Source of the DNA: XYD1-FULL-44-32 sp964433715
Lineage (GTDB): Bacteria > Patescibacteriota > Minisyncoccia > Phycocordibacterales > XYD1-FULL-46-19
Assembly: GCA_964433715.1 (NCBI GenBank)
Contig: CAYSSL010000006.1
Coordinates: 1 to 22,711 of the forward strand
Reading direction: 5' to 3'
DNA: 22,711 nt
Positions 1 through 6,923 of this stretch are shown here, in pieces. Each line of letters opens with the position of its first letter. Positions within the stretch are counted from its first letter, which is position 1. A program made the position numbers and the translations under genes. The notes beneath the pieces were generated by a model. It made no database searches, was not told where the DNA came from, and saw only the letters and a list, made by a program, of their open reading frames with translations.

Positions 1-2987
1 GTGAGGCCGGTACCACCATACGCAACGCCAATAGCGGTCCCATTCCAAATACCTTCTTTCACCGCACCGGTCGTGTCTACACGGAAAGCATTGCCGGCGG
101 TGCCGACCGACAATAAAGAAAGTGGACTTGTTGTACCGACACCAAAATTATTGCCAGTATTAATCCATGAATCACCCGTAGCACTTAGCCTAATTGCTTC
201 TGCGTCAGCAGCACTGTAAAGAGAGGCTAGCCCACCTCCACCAGATACTTCAAAGATACGGAAAATGCTGGTATCAGTACCAGCTGAATCAGAAACTACA
301 AAAACATTACCATTACTTGCTGAAGAGATGACTTCTAATTCTTGAGATGGCGAAGCTGTTCCAATACCAACTCTATTCGTCGAATAGTCATAGACCAACC
401 CACTTGTCTCCACCGCAAAGCCACCAGCAAAAGTAGAGGTGGCGGTGGTGGAGGTGGCAACAAAATGGGCGGCATCAACGAGTGAAGTGAAGCGGGCATT
501 GCCGGTGACATCGAGAGTATAGTCGGGAGTGGAGTCGCCGATGCCGACATTTCCACCCGACGTTATAGTAAATTTTGTAGCTGTCCCAATGTCCGATATA
601 CCCGTGCCAATTTTGAAACTGCGGTTATCACTCCGATCTGGTCCCATAATCCAATTTTCAGCAATCTGGGAAATAAACCCTATCGAAGCATCATTACCAT
701 TTGTTTCTTCTACTACAAACATTGGAGCATTACTTGGTCGGTCCATTTTTATGTGAAGAGGATATAGTGGTGCTTCTGTTCCAATCCCCACATTGTTGGT
801 CGAATAGTCATACACCAACCCACTTGTCTCCACCGCAAAGCCACCAGCAAAGGTTGAGGTGGCGGTAGTGGAAGTGGCGGTAAGATAATTAACCGTCGGC
901 GAAGTGGAAGCGGAGAGCGCGCCGGTACCGCCGTCGGAGTAGAGCCAACCTTGGCCAAATGTGGTAGCCCCTGTTCCTCCTTTCGCCACACTCAAAGTGC
1001 CAACGGTATCTGACAAAGCAATACCTAAAGTAGAAGTCGCCGATAAAGTATAACCAGTACCATTGCCAACTAACATTTGGCCATAAGAAGGGGTGGCGGT
1101 AAGACCGGTGCCACCTTTGGCTACGCCGATTTCGGTACCACTCCAAGTACCACTAGTGATTGTTCCCAAAGTTGTGATATTGGTTGTCCCCGCCCAAGTA
1201 GACAGGGCGGTGTTTTCCACATTGTTTAGAGCAAGTGATGTTTTTAGATTAGCAGTTGAAGTACCAGCGAGCGTGCCAGTGCCAGAGGCGTAGAGAACAT
1301 CACCCAGAGTGTAGGAAGTGAGGCCGGTGCCACCACGAGCCACGGCCAGTGTGCCAGTCGTATCCGAGATGGCCACACCTAAAGATGAAGTAGCTACTTG
1401 GGTCCAGCCGGTGCCGCCAGCGTTACCAATCAAAATCTGATTAGCCGTCACCGACGACAAGCCGGTACCACCATTGCCTGCCACTAAAGTGCCGGACAAA
1501 GTCAGAGTACCAGAGGTGGTGATGGGACCCCCACCAAAACTGAAGCCAGTGGTACCACCAGAAGCATCGACAGAGGAAACTGTTCCACCACTACCACCCA
1601 AACCAAGAGTAGAGGTCGCCACCAAACTATAACCACCAGATCCGTTACCCAAAAGCACTTGGCCATAGGTCGGCGTAGAAGTGAGACCGGTACCACCACT
1701 TGCAACACCTAGGGCTGTACCCAAAGTCAAACTTCCGGTAATTGTTCCATTGCCATTTATCTGTAAACCGGTAGACGATGCGGTACCAACAATATCCAAT
1801 TCGGTAGAAGGGTTGGCCTTGCCAATACCCACCCGACCAGTCCGCTCAACAGTGAAGATTGGTGTCTTCTCAGTAATACCCTGAATGGTTAAATCATTAC
1901 CATTGGCATCGTACAAAAGTTCCATTCCTTGCCCCACCGTATCTTCCATAAATTGCAAAACAGCGTTTAAATCTGTTCCGGAATTGTGAATCTTTAAGGT
2001 AGTGGTACCGGTACTGGCAAAAATTGATAAATCTGTATCTGGAGTACTAGTGCCAATACCGACATAGCCATTAGATAAAACTGTCAGGCCTGTCACTCCA
2101 GTATTGGGAGCTTTTACACTAAGCCCATAATTGGTATTGGAAGGCCCAACGTAAAAATCACCAGAAGCATTGAAACCCGCACGGTTGAGACCAGTCACCC
2201 GATCTAAAACATACAAAGTCCGACCACTGGCTACGCCCGAGGTTCCGCCATAATAGCCACGATTGTTGAACCCATATGACATTTGGTCCACCCCTTCAAG
2301 TTGACCTGTCACGTCGCCACCACCAGTCGGCGAATAATTAAATTTAAGATAATTATTTTCAGCTGTATTACTACCAATAGTTAAAGTGGCACTTGTTCCG
2401 GCTAAACTTATATTGCCATTGAAAGTACTAGTAGCGGTGCCTGAAACTATCAAAGCACCAGCAACAGTAGCATTGCTTCCAACATACAAACTGGTAGTTG
2501 TCGCATTGGTGGTTGTGGAATTAGTAACAGTTAAAGCGGTAATGGTAGCCGTTGCATTGGTAGTGGTAGCGGACAAGAAATCAGACACTACCGCACCAGA
2601 AAGTTGGGAGGCTTCAAAAGCCGCCGGCACCGCGCCTAATTTTTTGCGCGGAGTCATTTCGCTATCACCACCTACTTTTACTCCCAAATATAAAGTTTGG
2701 TTAAAATCAACAGCGGCCAGTGACGAAACATTACCCAGCATCACACTAAACAACCCATCGGTCGTAGATACCGAACGAGTTTCGGTCCAGATGGCTGTAC
2801 CACCAGACGAAGCAGTGTACAAAGAAAAAACAATGCTATAAGAAGCGTCGGTTACTGCATCACCAGCTGAATCTGTTAGCTTTGCTTGATAGTTTATTTC
2901 CGGATTAAAAGCCGCCAAAGACTGGAGCGGGGCACCCAGCAAAAAAGTGATAACCAAGATAGAAACTATTGATTTAGCATAAGCCAA
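1..2987 (-). CDS. Secreted tail-fibre-like repetitive surface protein, partial (N-terminal 995 aa)
   Basis: The minus strand stays open from 2987 to the left edge; the C-terminus lies outside the window. The start is TTG 2985-2987, eight bases after AGGAG (2996-3000). The ATG one frame over (LNQ-stop) is dead. Residues 1-26 form a signal peptide (hydrophobic SIVSILVITFLLG, then LQSLAA). A domain of about 100 residues follows, beginning NPEINYQAKLTDSAGDAVTD, of a kind I associate with CPR surface proteins. Then comes a Ser/Thr/Asn-rich linker and a long repeat region with six VGIGT..P-like motifs and six GGTG motifs (such as GVAKGGTGLT). These two motifs are characteristic of phage tail-fibre-like beta-strand proteins that often end in an S74 intramolecular chaperone; whether one exists here cannot be seen. 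Likely an exported adhesin or fibre. It has its own promoter at 3130-3138. Family type is confident; function is inferred. Confidence 0.85.
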   Translation of the reverse strand, partial: MAYAKSIVSILVITFLLGAPLQSLAAFNPEINYQAKLTDSAGDAVTDASYSIVFSLYTASSGGTAIWTETRSVSTTDGLFSVMLGNVSSLAAVDFNQTLYLGVKVGGDSEMTPRKKLGAVPAAFEASQLSGAVVSDFLSATTTNATATITALTVTNSTTTNATTTSLYVGSNATVAGALIVSGTATSTFNGNISLAGTSATLTIGSNTAENNYLKFNYSPTGGGDVTGQLEGVDQMSYGFNNRGYYGGTSGVASGRTLYVLDRVTGLNRAGFNASGDFYVGPSNTNYGLSVKAPNTGVTGLTVLSNGYVGIGTSTPDTDLSIFASTGTTTLKIHNSGTDLNAVLQFMEDTVGQGMELLYDANGNDLTIQGITEKTPIFTVERTGRVGIGKANPSTELDIVGTASSTGLQINGNGTITGSLTLGTALGVASGGTGLTSTPTYGQVLLGNGSGGYSLVATSTLGLGGSGGTVSSVDASGGTTGFSFGGGPITTSGTLTLSGTLVAGNGGTGLSSVTANQILIGNAGGTGWTQVATSSLGVAISDTTGTLAVARGGTGLTSYTLGDVLYASGTGTLAGTSTANLKTSLALNNVENTALSTWAGTTNITTLGTITSGTWSGTEIGVAKGGTGLTATPSYGQMLVGNGTGYTLSATSTLGIALSDTVGTLSVAKGGTGATTFGQGWLYSDGGTGALSASTSPTVNYLTATSTTATSTFAGGFAVETSGLVYDYSTNNVGIGTEAPLYPLHIKMDRPSNAPMFVVEETNGNDASIGFISQIAENWIMGPDRSDNRSFKIGTGISDIGTATKFTITSGGNVGIGDSTPDYTLDVTGNARFTSLVDAAHFVATSTTATSTFAGGFAVETSGLVYDYSTNRVGIGTASPSQELEVISSASNGNVFVVSDSAGTDTSIFRIFEVSGGGGLASLYSAADAEAIRLSATGDSWINTGNNFGVGTTSPLSLLSVGTAGNAFRVDTTGAVKEGIWNGTAIGVAYGGTGL
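379..458. repeat. Direct repeat copy A inside the surface-protein gene
   Basis: This 80-bp stretch recurs exactly 420 bp away at 799-878 with five mismatches by eye. It encodes the module TSTFAGGFAVETSGLVYDYS that precedes a VGIGT motif. It is an in-frame protein repeat, not a mobile element. Confidence 0.85.
799..878. repeat. Direct repeat copy B inside the surface-protein gene
   Basis: Second copy of the 80-bp repeat at 379-458. The 420-bp offset is a multiple of three, so both copies are read in the same frame. Confidence 0.85.
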
Positions 2988-3129
2988 TTTCCTTTCTCCT
3001 CTAAGCTTTGCGTAGCAACAACACGACAAATAAGCAAATCTAAAAATAATTTGCCTCAAAACCAACTCACAACAACGGATCTTTTCGAGTAATTTTCCGC
3101 GACTTGTTGGCATCTATTTAGTTAGTAAA

Positions 3130-3138
3130 ATTATAGCA
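3130..3138 (-). promoter_or_regulatory. Extended -10 promoter for the surface-protein gene
   Basis: On the minus strand this reads TGCTATAAT, a perfect TATAAT with the TG extension. No good -35 is visible. Transcription would start near 3123, giving a leader of about 135 nt before TTG 2987. The leader holds a 6-bp hairpin (3034-3039 with 3049-3054, loop of nine). Confidence 0.6.
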
Positions 3139-3175
3139 TTTTTCCAACGCTTTTATTTTGAAAAATAAAGGTTTT

Positions 3176-3184
3176 TGTGGATAA
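3176..3184 (-). other. DnaA-box 9-mer (TTATCCACA)
   Basis: Exact match to the consensus DnaA box on the minus strand. It lies in the AT-rich gap, 81 bp from an inverted partner at 3266-3274. Binding is inferred from the match only. Confidence 0.45.
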
Positions 3185-3265
3185 ATACCCCCAAAAAATA
3201 TCGACCAATTTTAAATAAATTTTATAACTCAATTTTGATAATTTTTAGTCATTATTTTTTAAGAG

Positions 3266-3274
3266 TTATCCACA
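3266..3274 (+). other. DnaA-box 9-mer (TTATCCACA)
   Basis: Exact consensus match on the plus strand, inverted relative to 3176-3184. It abuts the terminator hairpin that starts at 3274. The stretch from 3121 to 3370 is very AT-rich and has no convincing gene. Confidence 0.45.
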
Positions 3275-3302
3275 TAAAAATCGCGCCAAGCGCGATTTTT
3301 AT
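3274..3302 (-). terminator. Intrinsic terminator after the small membrane-protein gene
   Basis: Perfect 13-bp inverted repeat (ATAAAAATCGCGC, 3-nt loop, complement). Read on the minus strand the GC core is followed by ATTTTTAT. It lies about 75 bp past the stop of the 3376-3900 gene. The symmetrical A/T flanks mean it could work in both directions. Confidence 0.8.
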
Positions 3303-3375
3303 GATATTATATATGTCTTTTTTTTATTTTTTATATCAGTTTTTCTCTATTTTATGATTTATTTTCAGTGTTCCC

Positions 3376-3900
3376 CTAAAAATTATGGATATACCCCAGT
3401 GGAAACTGTAATATATATAAAATTATCGGTAGAAAAAGTAAAAAGAAAAACCAAAAGTAAGACCATTTAGTCCGACCATTTTTCTGTGTTCCCAAGATCC
3501 CAATACCTAGAAAAATTAAAGAAAGGAATGCTAAAATTCCTCCCCCAACAACAATAAAGACTAAAATAAAAAAATTTCCAAGTTCATTGCCCAACAACAG
3601 AACAAGATGTTTGGCTGTTGGTACTGTTCGATAAGCAAGAAGAGACGCCCCTATGCCCCAAATATAGTTAAGGATATGAGAAATCTTAATCCAGTAGCTA
3701 TCTAAATTGGAGGTGACTAAACCAAAAATCCAAAACAATAAAAACCAAATTAAAACCGCAATAAACCCCCACTGCTGACCGTCATTAAAACCTCTAGGAT
3801 TATGCCAGTCTTGTGTATAAAACATTATTGCAACCGAAGCCAAAATCAACAAGGAAAATAAAGCAATATTTAACAAGAAATACACCTTGGTCCTTAACAT
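3376..3900 (-). CDS. Small integral membrane protein of unknown function (174 aa)
   Basis: I do not recognise the family. The protein has four clear membrane segments at roughly residues 7-28, 43-63, 105-131 and 144-167. The second loop is short and the C-terminal half is rich in Phe, Leu and Ile. No catalytic motif is visible. The gene starts at ATG 3898-3900, 20 bp after the secA stop, without an SD sequence. A TGCTACAAT extended -10 (3907-3915) ends only six bases before the ATG, so a leaderless transcript is possible; cotranscription with secA is the alternative. A terminator follows at 3274-3302. A DnaA-box-like 9-mer (TTATACACA on the minus strand, 3812-3820) falls inside the coding region and may be chance. 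The coding call is fairly safe; function is unknown. Confidence 0.75.
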   Translation of the reverse strand: MLRTKVYFLLNIALFSLLILASVAIMFYTQDWHNPRGFNDGQQWGFIAVLIWFLLFWIFGLVTSNLDSYWIKISHILNYIWGIGASLLAYRTVPTAKHLVLLLGNELGNFFILVFIVVGGGILAFLSLIFLGIGILGTQKNGRTKWSYFWFFFLLFLPIILYILQFPLGYIHNF

Positions 3901-3906
3901 ATTTTA

Positions 3907-3915
3907 ATTGTAGCA
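3907..3915 (-). promoter_or_regulatory. Possible extended -10 promoter before the small membrane-protein gene
   Basis: Minus strand TGCTACAAT, six bases upstream of ATG 3900 and just after the secA stop. A start here would give a leaderless mRNA. No -35 was assigned. Confidence 0.35.
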
Positions 3916-3920
3916 CCAAT

Positions 3921-6431
3921 TTACTGCCCGTGGCACTTTTTGTACTTTTTGCCACTTCCACAAGGACAAGGGTCATTGCGCCCCACTTTAGGGCCTTCGG
4001 TAGCCAAATTTGTAGCATCCCCCGCATTTAGTGGGTCGGCCCCCGATAAAGCGGTAACATCGGCGTGAACCTCTTGAATTACATTTGTATCTTCTGACTT
4101 TATCTCTGCTCCGATATTGGGAAGCATACGTAGAAGATCATTGAAAATAGAAGCTTCTAAATCCTTAAAATAGCGCAAACCTTCTTTTTTAAACTCCACC
4201 AGTGGATCGCGCTGGCCATAAGCCCGTAAACGCACCGAACCCTTTAGATAATCAACCGCCTCTAAATGTTCCATCCAATACATATCAATAATCTGAAGCA
4301 CCAGCTCGCGCAAAACAGGGTAAAACTGCTCCCCCAACTGTTGTTTCTTATTATTAATCGTGTCTTCAAATTGCGTCTTGTCCTCACCGCCAAGACCAAG
4401 ACTTGTAGCTGCTCTCTGTAAAAATGCCTCCAAACCAGCGGGGCCACCCAAAAGCACCTGCTGGCGACGCTCGTACATAGTGACACGCTGAAAGTTCACC
4501 ACATCGTCATATTCCAACAAATGTTTACGAGTATCAAAGTTCATCCCTTCAATCCGTGATTGAGCACTTTCAATGGCGCGCGACACAATACTATTTTGAA
4601 TAGGTTCGTCTTCGGGAATACCAAAACGCCCCATCATATTTTTTACTCGATCGGTTGCAAAAACCTTCATCAAAGAATCTTCAAGCGAAATATAAAATTG
4701 GGTGGCACCGGGGTCACCCTGACGACCAGACCGACCACGCAATTGGTTATCAATTCGGCGTGCCTCGTGCCGCTCGGTACCAATAACATACAAACCACCA
4801 AGAGACCGAGTCTCTTCTCTTTCAGCCTCGGTCGCGAGCGGACCACCTAGTTTAATATCCACCCCACGACCGGCCATATTGGTAGCAATAACCACACTCT
4901 TTTTCTTGCCCGCTTCGGCAATAATTTCACCTTCTCGTTCGTGATTTTTAGCATTTAAAATCTCATGAGTAATACCTTCTTGTCGTAAATAGGCCGACAA
5001 GAGTTCATTTTTTTCAATAGATACCGTCCCAATAAGAACCGGTTGGCCCTGATCGTACAACTCGCGCACTCGCCGAGCAATGGCTTTAAATTTACCAACT
5101 TCGGTTTGAAATATAAAATCACCATGATCAACTCTTTGGGGAGTATGATTGGTCGGGATTTCAAACACGCGCAAACCATAAACTTTCTCAAATTCTTCCG
5201 CACTAGTCTTCGCTGTACCAGTCATTCCAGACAACTTTTGGTAAAGTCGGAAATAGTTTTGCAAAGTCACCGAGCCGTAAGTTCTTGATTCTTCTTTAAC
5301 CTGCACCCCCTCTTTGGCCTCCACTGCTTGATGGAGACCCTCTGACCAACGACGGCCCGGCTGGAGACGACCAGTAAATTCGTCAACAATGGTAACTTCT
5401 CCATCTTTGACAACATATTCTTTATCGCGTTCATATAGAGCCTTGGCCCGCACCGCCGTTTCTAAATGGTGCACATACTTAATACCTTTGTCGGTGTAAA
5501 TATTATCGACACCCAAATGTCGCTCGGCTTTTTCAATACCACGTTCGGTTAGAGAGATAGATTTAAACTTGCGGTCTATAGTATAGTCTTCTTCTTCTTT
5601 ATAACTACTAACTAGGGTAGCAAATGTAGCATACAAATTTTCCGCCTGAGCGGCCGGACCAGCAATAATAAGAGGGGTGCGAGATTCATCAATTAAAATG
5701 GAGTCTACTTCGTCAACAATCGCAAAATAATGGCGAGAGTTAGCTTCCAAACGTTGGCTTAATTGCTGGCTATGGTGAGCCAAGTTGTCGCGCAAATAAT
5801 CAAAACCAAAAGCATTGTTGGTGCCGTAAGTTATATCAGCATAGTAGGCATCGCGTCGTGCACATGGTTTTAAAAATTCATAAACAATTTTAAACGAACC
5901 TTCATCATCGCGCTTTTCATCTTGTTCGGTATGAGCCGGATCATATAAAAAACTTTCGTGCTGATTGACAATACCAACAGACAAACCAAGGGCATTATAA
6001 ATTTGACCCATCCACGCCGCATCACGACGAGCCAAATAATCGTTTACGGTAACAACGTGAACGCCCTGACCCAAAAGGGCGTTTAGATAAACCGGAGCGG
6101 TCGCCACCAAAGTTTTTCCTTCACCGGTTCTCATTTCAGCGATATTGCCATAATGAAGAACAATGCCACCTAAAAGTTGGACATCAAAATGACGCTGACC
6201 AAGTGTGCGTCTAGCCGCTTCGCGAATAGCCGCAAAAGCCTCGGGCAAAATATCGTCTAAAGTTTCCTTGGCCGATAAACGTGTTTTAAATTCCGCTGTC
6301 TTAGCCCTAAGCTCTTCATCAGATAAAGCTTGAAAGCTTGGTTCTAGGCTATTAATAGCCTCTACGAGCGGCGAAAACTTCTTTAATTCGCGCTTTTCGG
6401 CGTCGCCAAAAATTGTCTTTAAAAATGTCAT
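3921..6431 (-). CDS. secA: Protein translocase ATPase subunit SecA
   Basis: SecA is the cytosolic ATPase that drives unfolded preproteins through the SecYEG channel. Length is 836 residues, within the family range. Visible motifs: Walker A MRTGEGKT (GEGKT 103-107), the Walker B region VDEVDSILIDESRTP (about 239-253), TYGTNNAFGFDYLRDN (201-216), the motor-2 motifs GMTGTAKT and GTERHEARRIDNQLRGRSGR, and a C-terminal SEC-C zinc-binding tail with Cys822, Cys824, Cys833 and His834 (CPCGSGKKYKKCH). Two departures from the E. coli layout are seen: an insertion around residues 157-190 before the TYGTNN block, and a shortened helical-wing region before YWMEHL. The start is ATG 6431 with AAGGTGAG 13 nt upstream. 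An extended -10 lies at 6463-6471 and the upstream gene has its own terminator, so secA probably has its own promoter. Confidence 0.98.
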   Translation of the reverse strand: MTFLKTIFGDAEKRELKKFSPLVEAINSLEPSFQALSDEELRAKTAEFKTRLSAKETLDDILPEAFAAIREAARRTLGQRHFDVQLLGGIVLHYGNIAEMRTGEGKTLVATAPVYLNALLGQGVHVVTVNDYLARRDAAWMGQIYNALGLSVGIVNQHESFLYDPAHTEQDEKRDDEGSFKIVYEFLKPCARRDAYYADITYGTNNAFGFDYLRDNLAHHSQQLSQRLEANSRHYFAIVDEVDSILIDESRTPLIIAGPAAQAENLYATFATLVSSYKEEEDYTIDRKFKSISLTERGIEKAERHLGVDNIYTDKGIKYVHHLETAVRAKALYERDKEYVVKDGEVTIVDEFTGRLQPGRRWSEGLHQAVEAKEGVQVKEESRTYGSVTLQNYFRLYQKLSGMTGTAKTSAEEFEKVYGLRVFEIPTNHTPQRVDHGDFIFQTEVGKFKAIARRVRELYDQGQPVLIGTVSIEKNELLSAYLRQEGITHEILNAKNHEREGEIIAEAGKKKSVVIATNMAGRGVDIKLGGPLATEAEREETRSLGGLYVIGTERHEARRIDNQLRGRSGRQGDPGATQFYISLEDSLMKVFATDRVKNMMGRFGIPEDEPIQNSIVSRAIESAQSRIEGMNFDTRKHLLEYDDVVNFQRVTMYERRQQVLLGGPAGLEAFLQRAATSLGLGGEDKTQFEDTINNKKQQLGEQFYPVLRELVLQIIDMYWMEHLEAVDYLKGSVRLRAYGQRDPLVEFKKEGLRYFKDLEASIFNDLLRMLPNIGAEIKSEDTNVIQEVHADVTALSGADPLNAGDATNLATEGPKVGRNDPCPCGSGKKYKKCHGQ

Positions 6432-6462
6432 AAATTAAGCCAAACTCACCTTACAAAGACCT

Positions 6463-6471
6463 ATTCTAACA
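6463..6471 (-). promoter_or_regulatory. Extended -10 promoter for secA
   Basis: Minus strand TGTTAGAAT (TG, one base, TAGAAT). Transcription would start near 6457 and leave a leader of about 26 nt containing AAGGTGAG. The -35 region is poor. It lies between the terminator at 6498-6529 and secA. Confidence 0.5.
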
Positions 6472-6497
6472 TGTTTTACCGCCTTTTAACAGACAGC

Positions 6498-6529
6498 AAA
6501 AAACCAGTCGCCGGAGCGACTGGTTTTTT
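6498..6529 (-). terminator. Intrinsic terminator after the small basic protein gene
   Basis: Perfect 14-bp stem (AAAAAACCAGTCGC with its complement) around a 4-nt loop, followed on the minus strand by the U-tract. It begins eight bases after the TAG at 6537-6539. Confidence 0.9.
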
Positions 6530-6536
6530 AAAAAGA

Positions 6537-6647
6537 CTATTTGCGGCGCTTTGCAGTCTTGCGCTTTGCAGTCTTCTTTGCAGATTTCTTTACAGCGCGT
6601 TTCTTTGGAGCAGCTTTCTTAGCCTTCTTGGCTTTCTTCTTTGCCAT
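6537..6647 (-). CDS. 36-aa lysine/alanine-rich basic protein, histone H1-tail-like
   Basis: The short frame begins ATG GCA AAG AAG (6645-6647) and ends TAG (6537-6539). The product starts MAKKKAKKAKKAAPKKRAVK and ends in KRKTAKRRK. It has 17 Lys, 4 Arg and 9 Ala in 36 residues, one Pro and no acidic residue. That composition resembles the C-terminal tails of histone H1-like bacterial proteins, so binding to DNA or RNA is inferred. It is not an obvious ribosomal protein. Coding is supported by low-complexity but in-frame AAG/GCN codon use, a promoter with 17-bp spacing (6737-6765), a terminator eight bases after the stop, and nothing else for the promoter to drive. No SD precedes the ATG. The leader carries a 12-bp hairpin at 6675-6725. 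Confidence 0.75.
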   Translation of the reverse strand: MAKKKAKKAKKAAPKKRAVKKSAKKTAKRKTAKRRK

Positions 6648-6674
6648 GGTTAGAAAAAAATTATTTTTAAAATT

Positions 6675-6725
6675 TTTTGTAGTAGCTTTCGACCTGTCGA
6701 TGAAAAAAGTTTTGCTACTACAAAA
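6675..6725 (-). promoter_or_regulatory. Leader hairpin upstream of the basic protein gene
   Basis: Perfect 12-bp inverted repeat: TTTTGTAGTAGC (6675-6686) and GCTACTACAAAA (6714-6725). The 27-nt interior contains a second stem, TCGAC/GTCGA (6689-6693 with 6696-6700). It lies wholly in the predicted 5' leader, 28 bases before the ATG. It lacks a clean following U-run, although an AT-rich stretch with TTTTTTT comes next. It could act in attenuation, mRNA stability or autoregulation. Confidence 0.6.
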
Positions 6726-6736
6726 GTGTTACTTAT

Positions 6737-6765
6737 ATTATCCTGCAAAAAAAACTTAGTAACAA
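6737..6765 (-). promoter_or_regulatory. Promoter for the basic protein gene
   Basis: Minus strand -35 TTGTTA (6760-6765), 17-bp spacer, -10 GATAAT (6737-6742). The predicted start is near 6730, giving a leader of about 83 nt. Confidence 0.65.
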
Positions 6766-6783
6766 TATTTTTTGAATAAAAAA

Positions 6784-6792
6784 TGTGGATAA
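6784..6792 (-). other. DnaA-box 9-mer (TTATCCACA)
   Basis: Third exact TTATCCACA in the window, at the edge of an extremely AT-rich block (6793-6883). That block includes an AT-only palindrome at 6835-6854. I see no gene in it. Confidence 0.4.
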
Positions 6793-6883
6793 CCAAAAAA
6801 AATAATTTTTAAAAAATAATTTGGTTTTTTAAAAAAATAAAATAAATTTTATTTAAATTTTTTATAATCCTCACAATTTATAA

Positions 6884-6923
6884 AAAATAAAAAACCAATG
6901 TCTTAACATTGGTTTTTTATTTT
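6884..6923 (-). terminator. Strong terminator at the end of the candidate structured RNA
   Basis: Perfect 18-bp inverted repeat: AAAATAAAAAACCAATGT (6884-6901), loop CTTA, and its complement (6906-6923). On the minus strand the stem is followed by more T-rich sequence. It could also stop plus-strand transcription. Confidence 0.85.

Noticed and set aside
1..2840. Repeated motifs suggesting a CRISPR array or tandem mobile repeats
   Set aside because: Repeat units are irregular, in frame and encode GGTG/VGIGT protein motifs; there is no constant repeat-spacer pattern.
2386..2841. Plus-strand frame of 151 codons
   Set aside because: It is antisense to the continuous minus-strand surface-protein frame with signal peptide and family motifs, and its Val/Ala-rich product is the mirror of the repeats.
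3175..3357. Plus-strand frame of 60 codons
   Set aside because: AT-rich intergenic DNA with no SD; it crosses a DnaA-box 9-mer and the terminator hairpin.
6471..6759. Plus-strand frames of 60 and 72 codons
   Set aside because: They are shadows of the terminator, the minus-strand basic protein and its leader hairpin.
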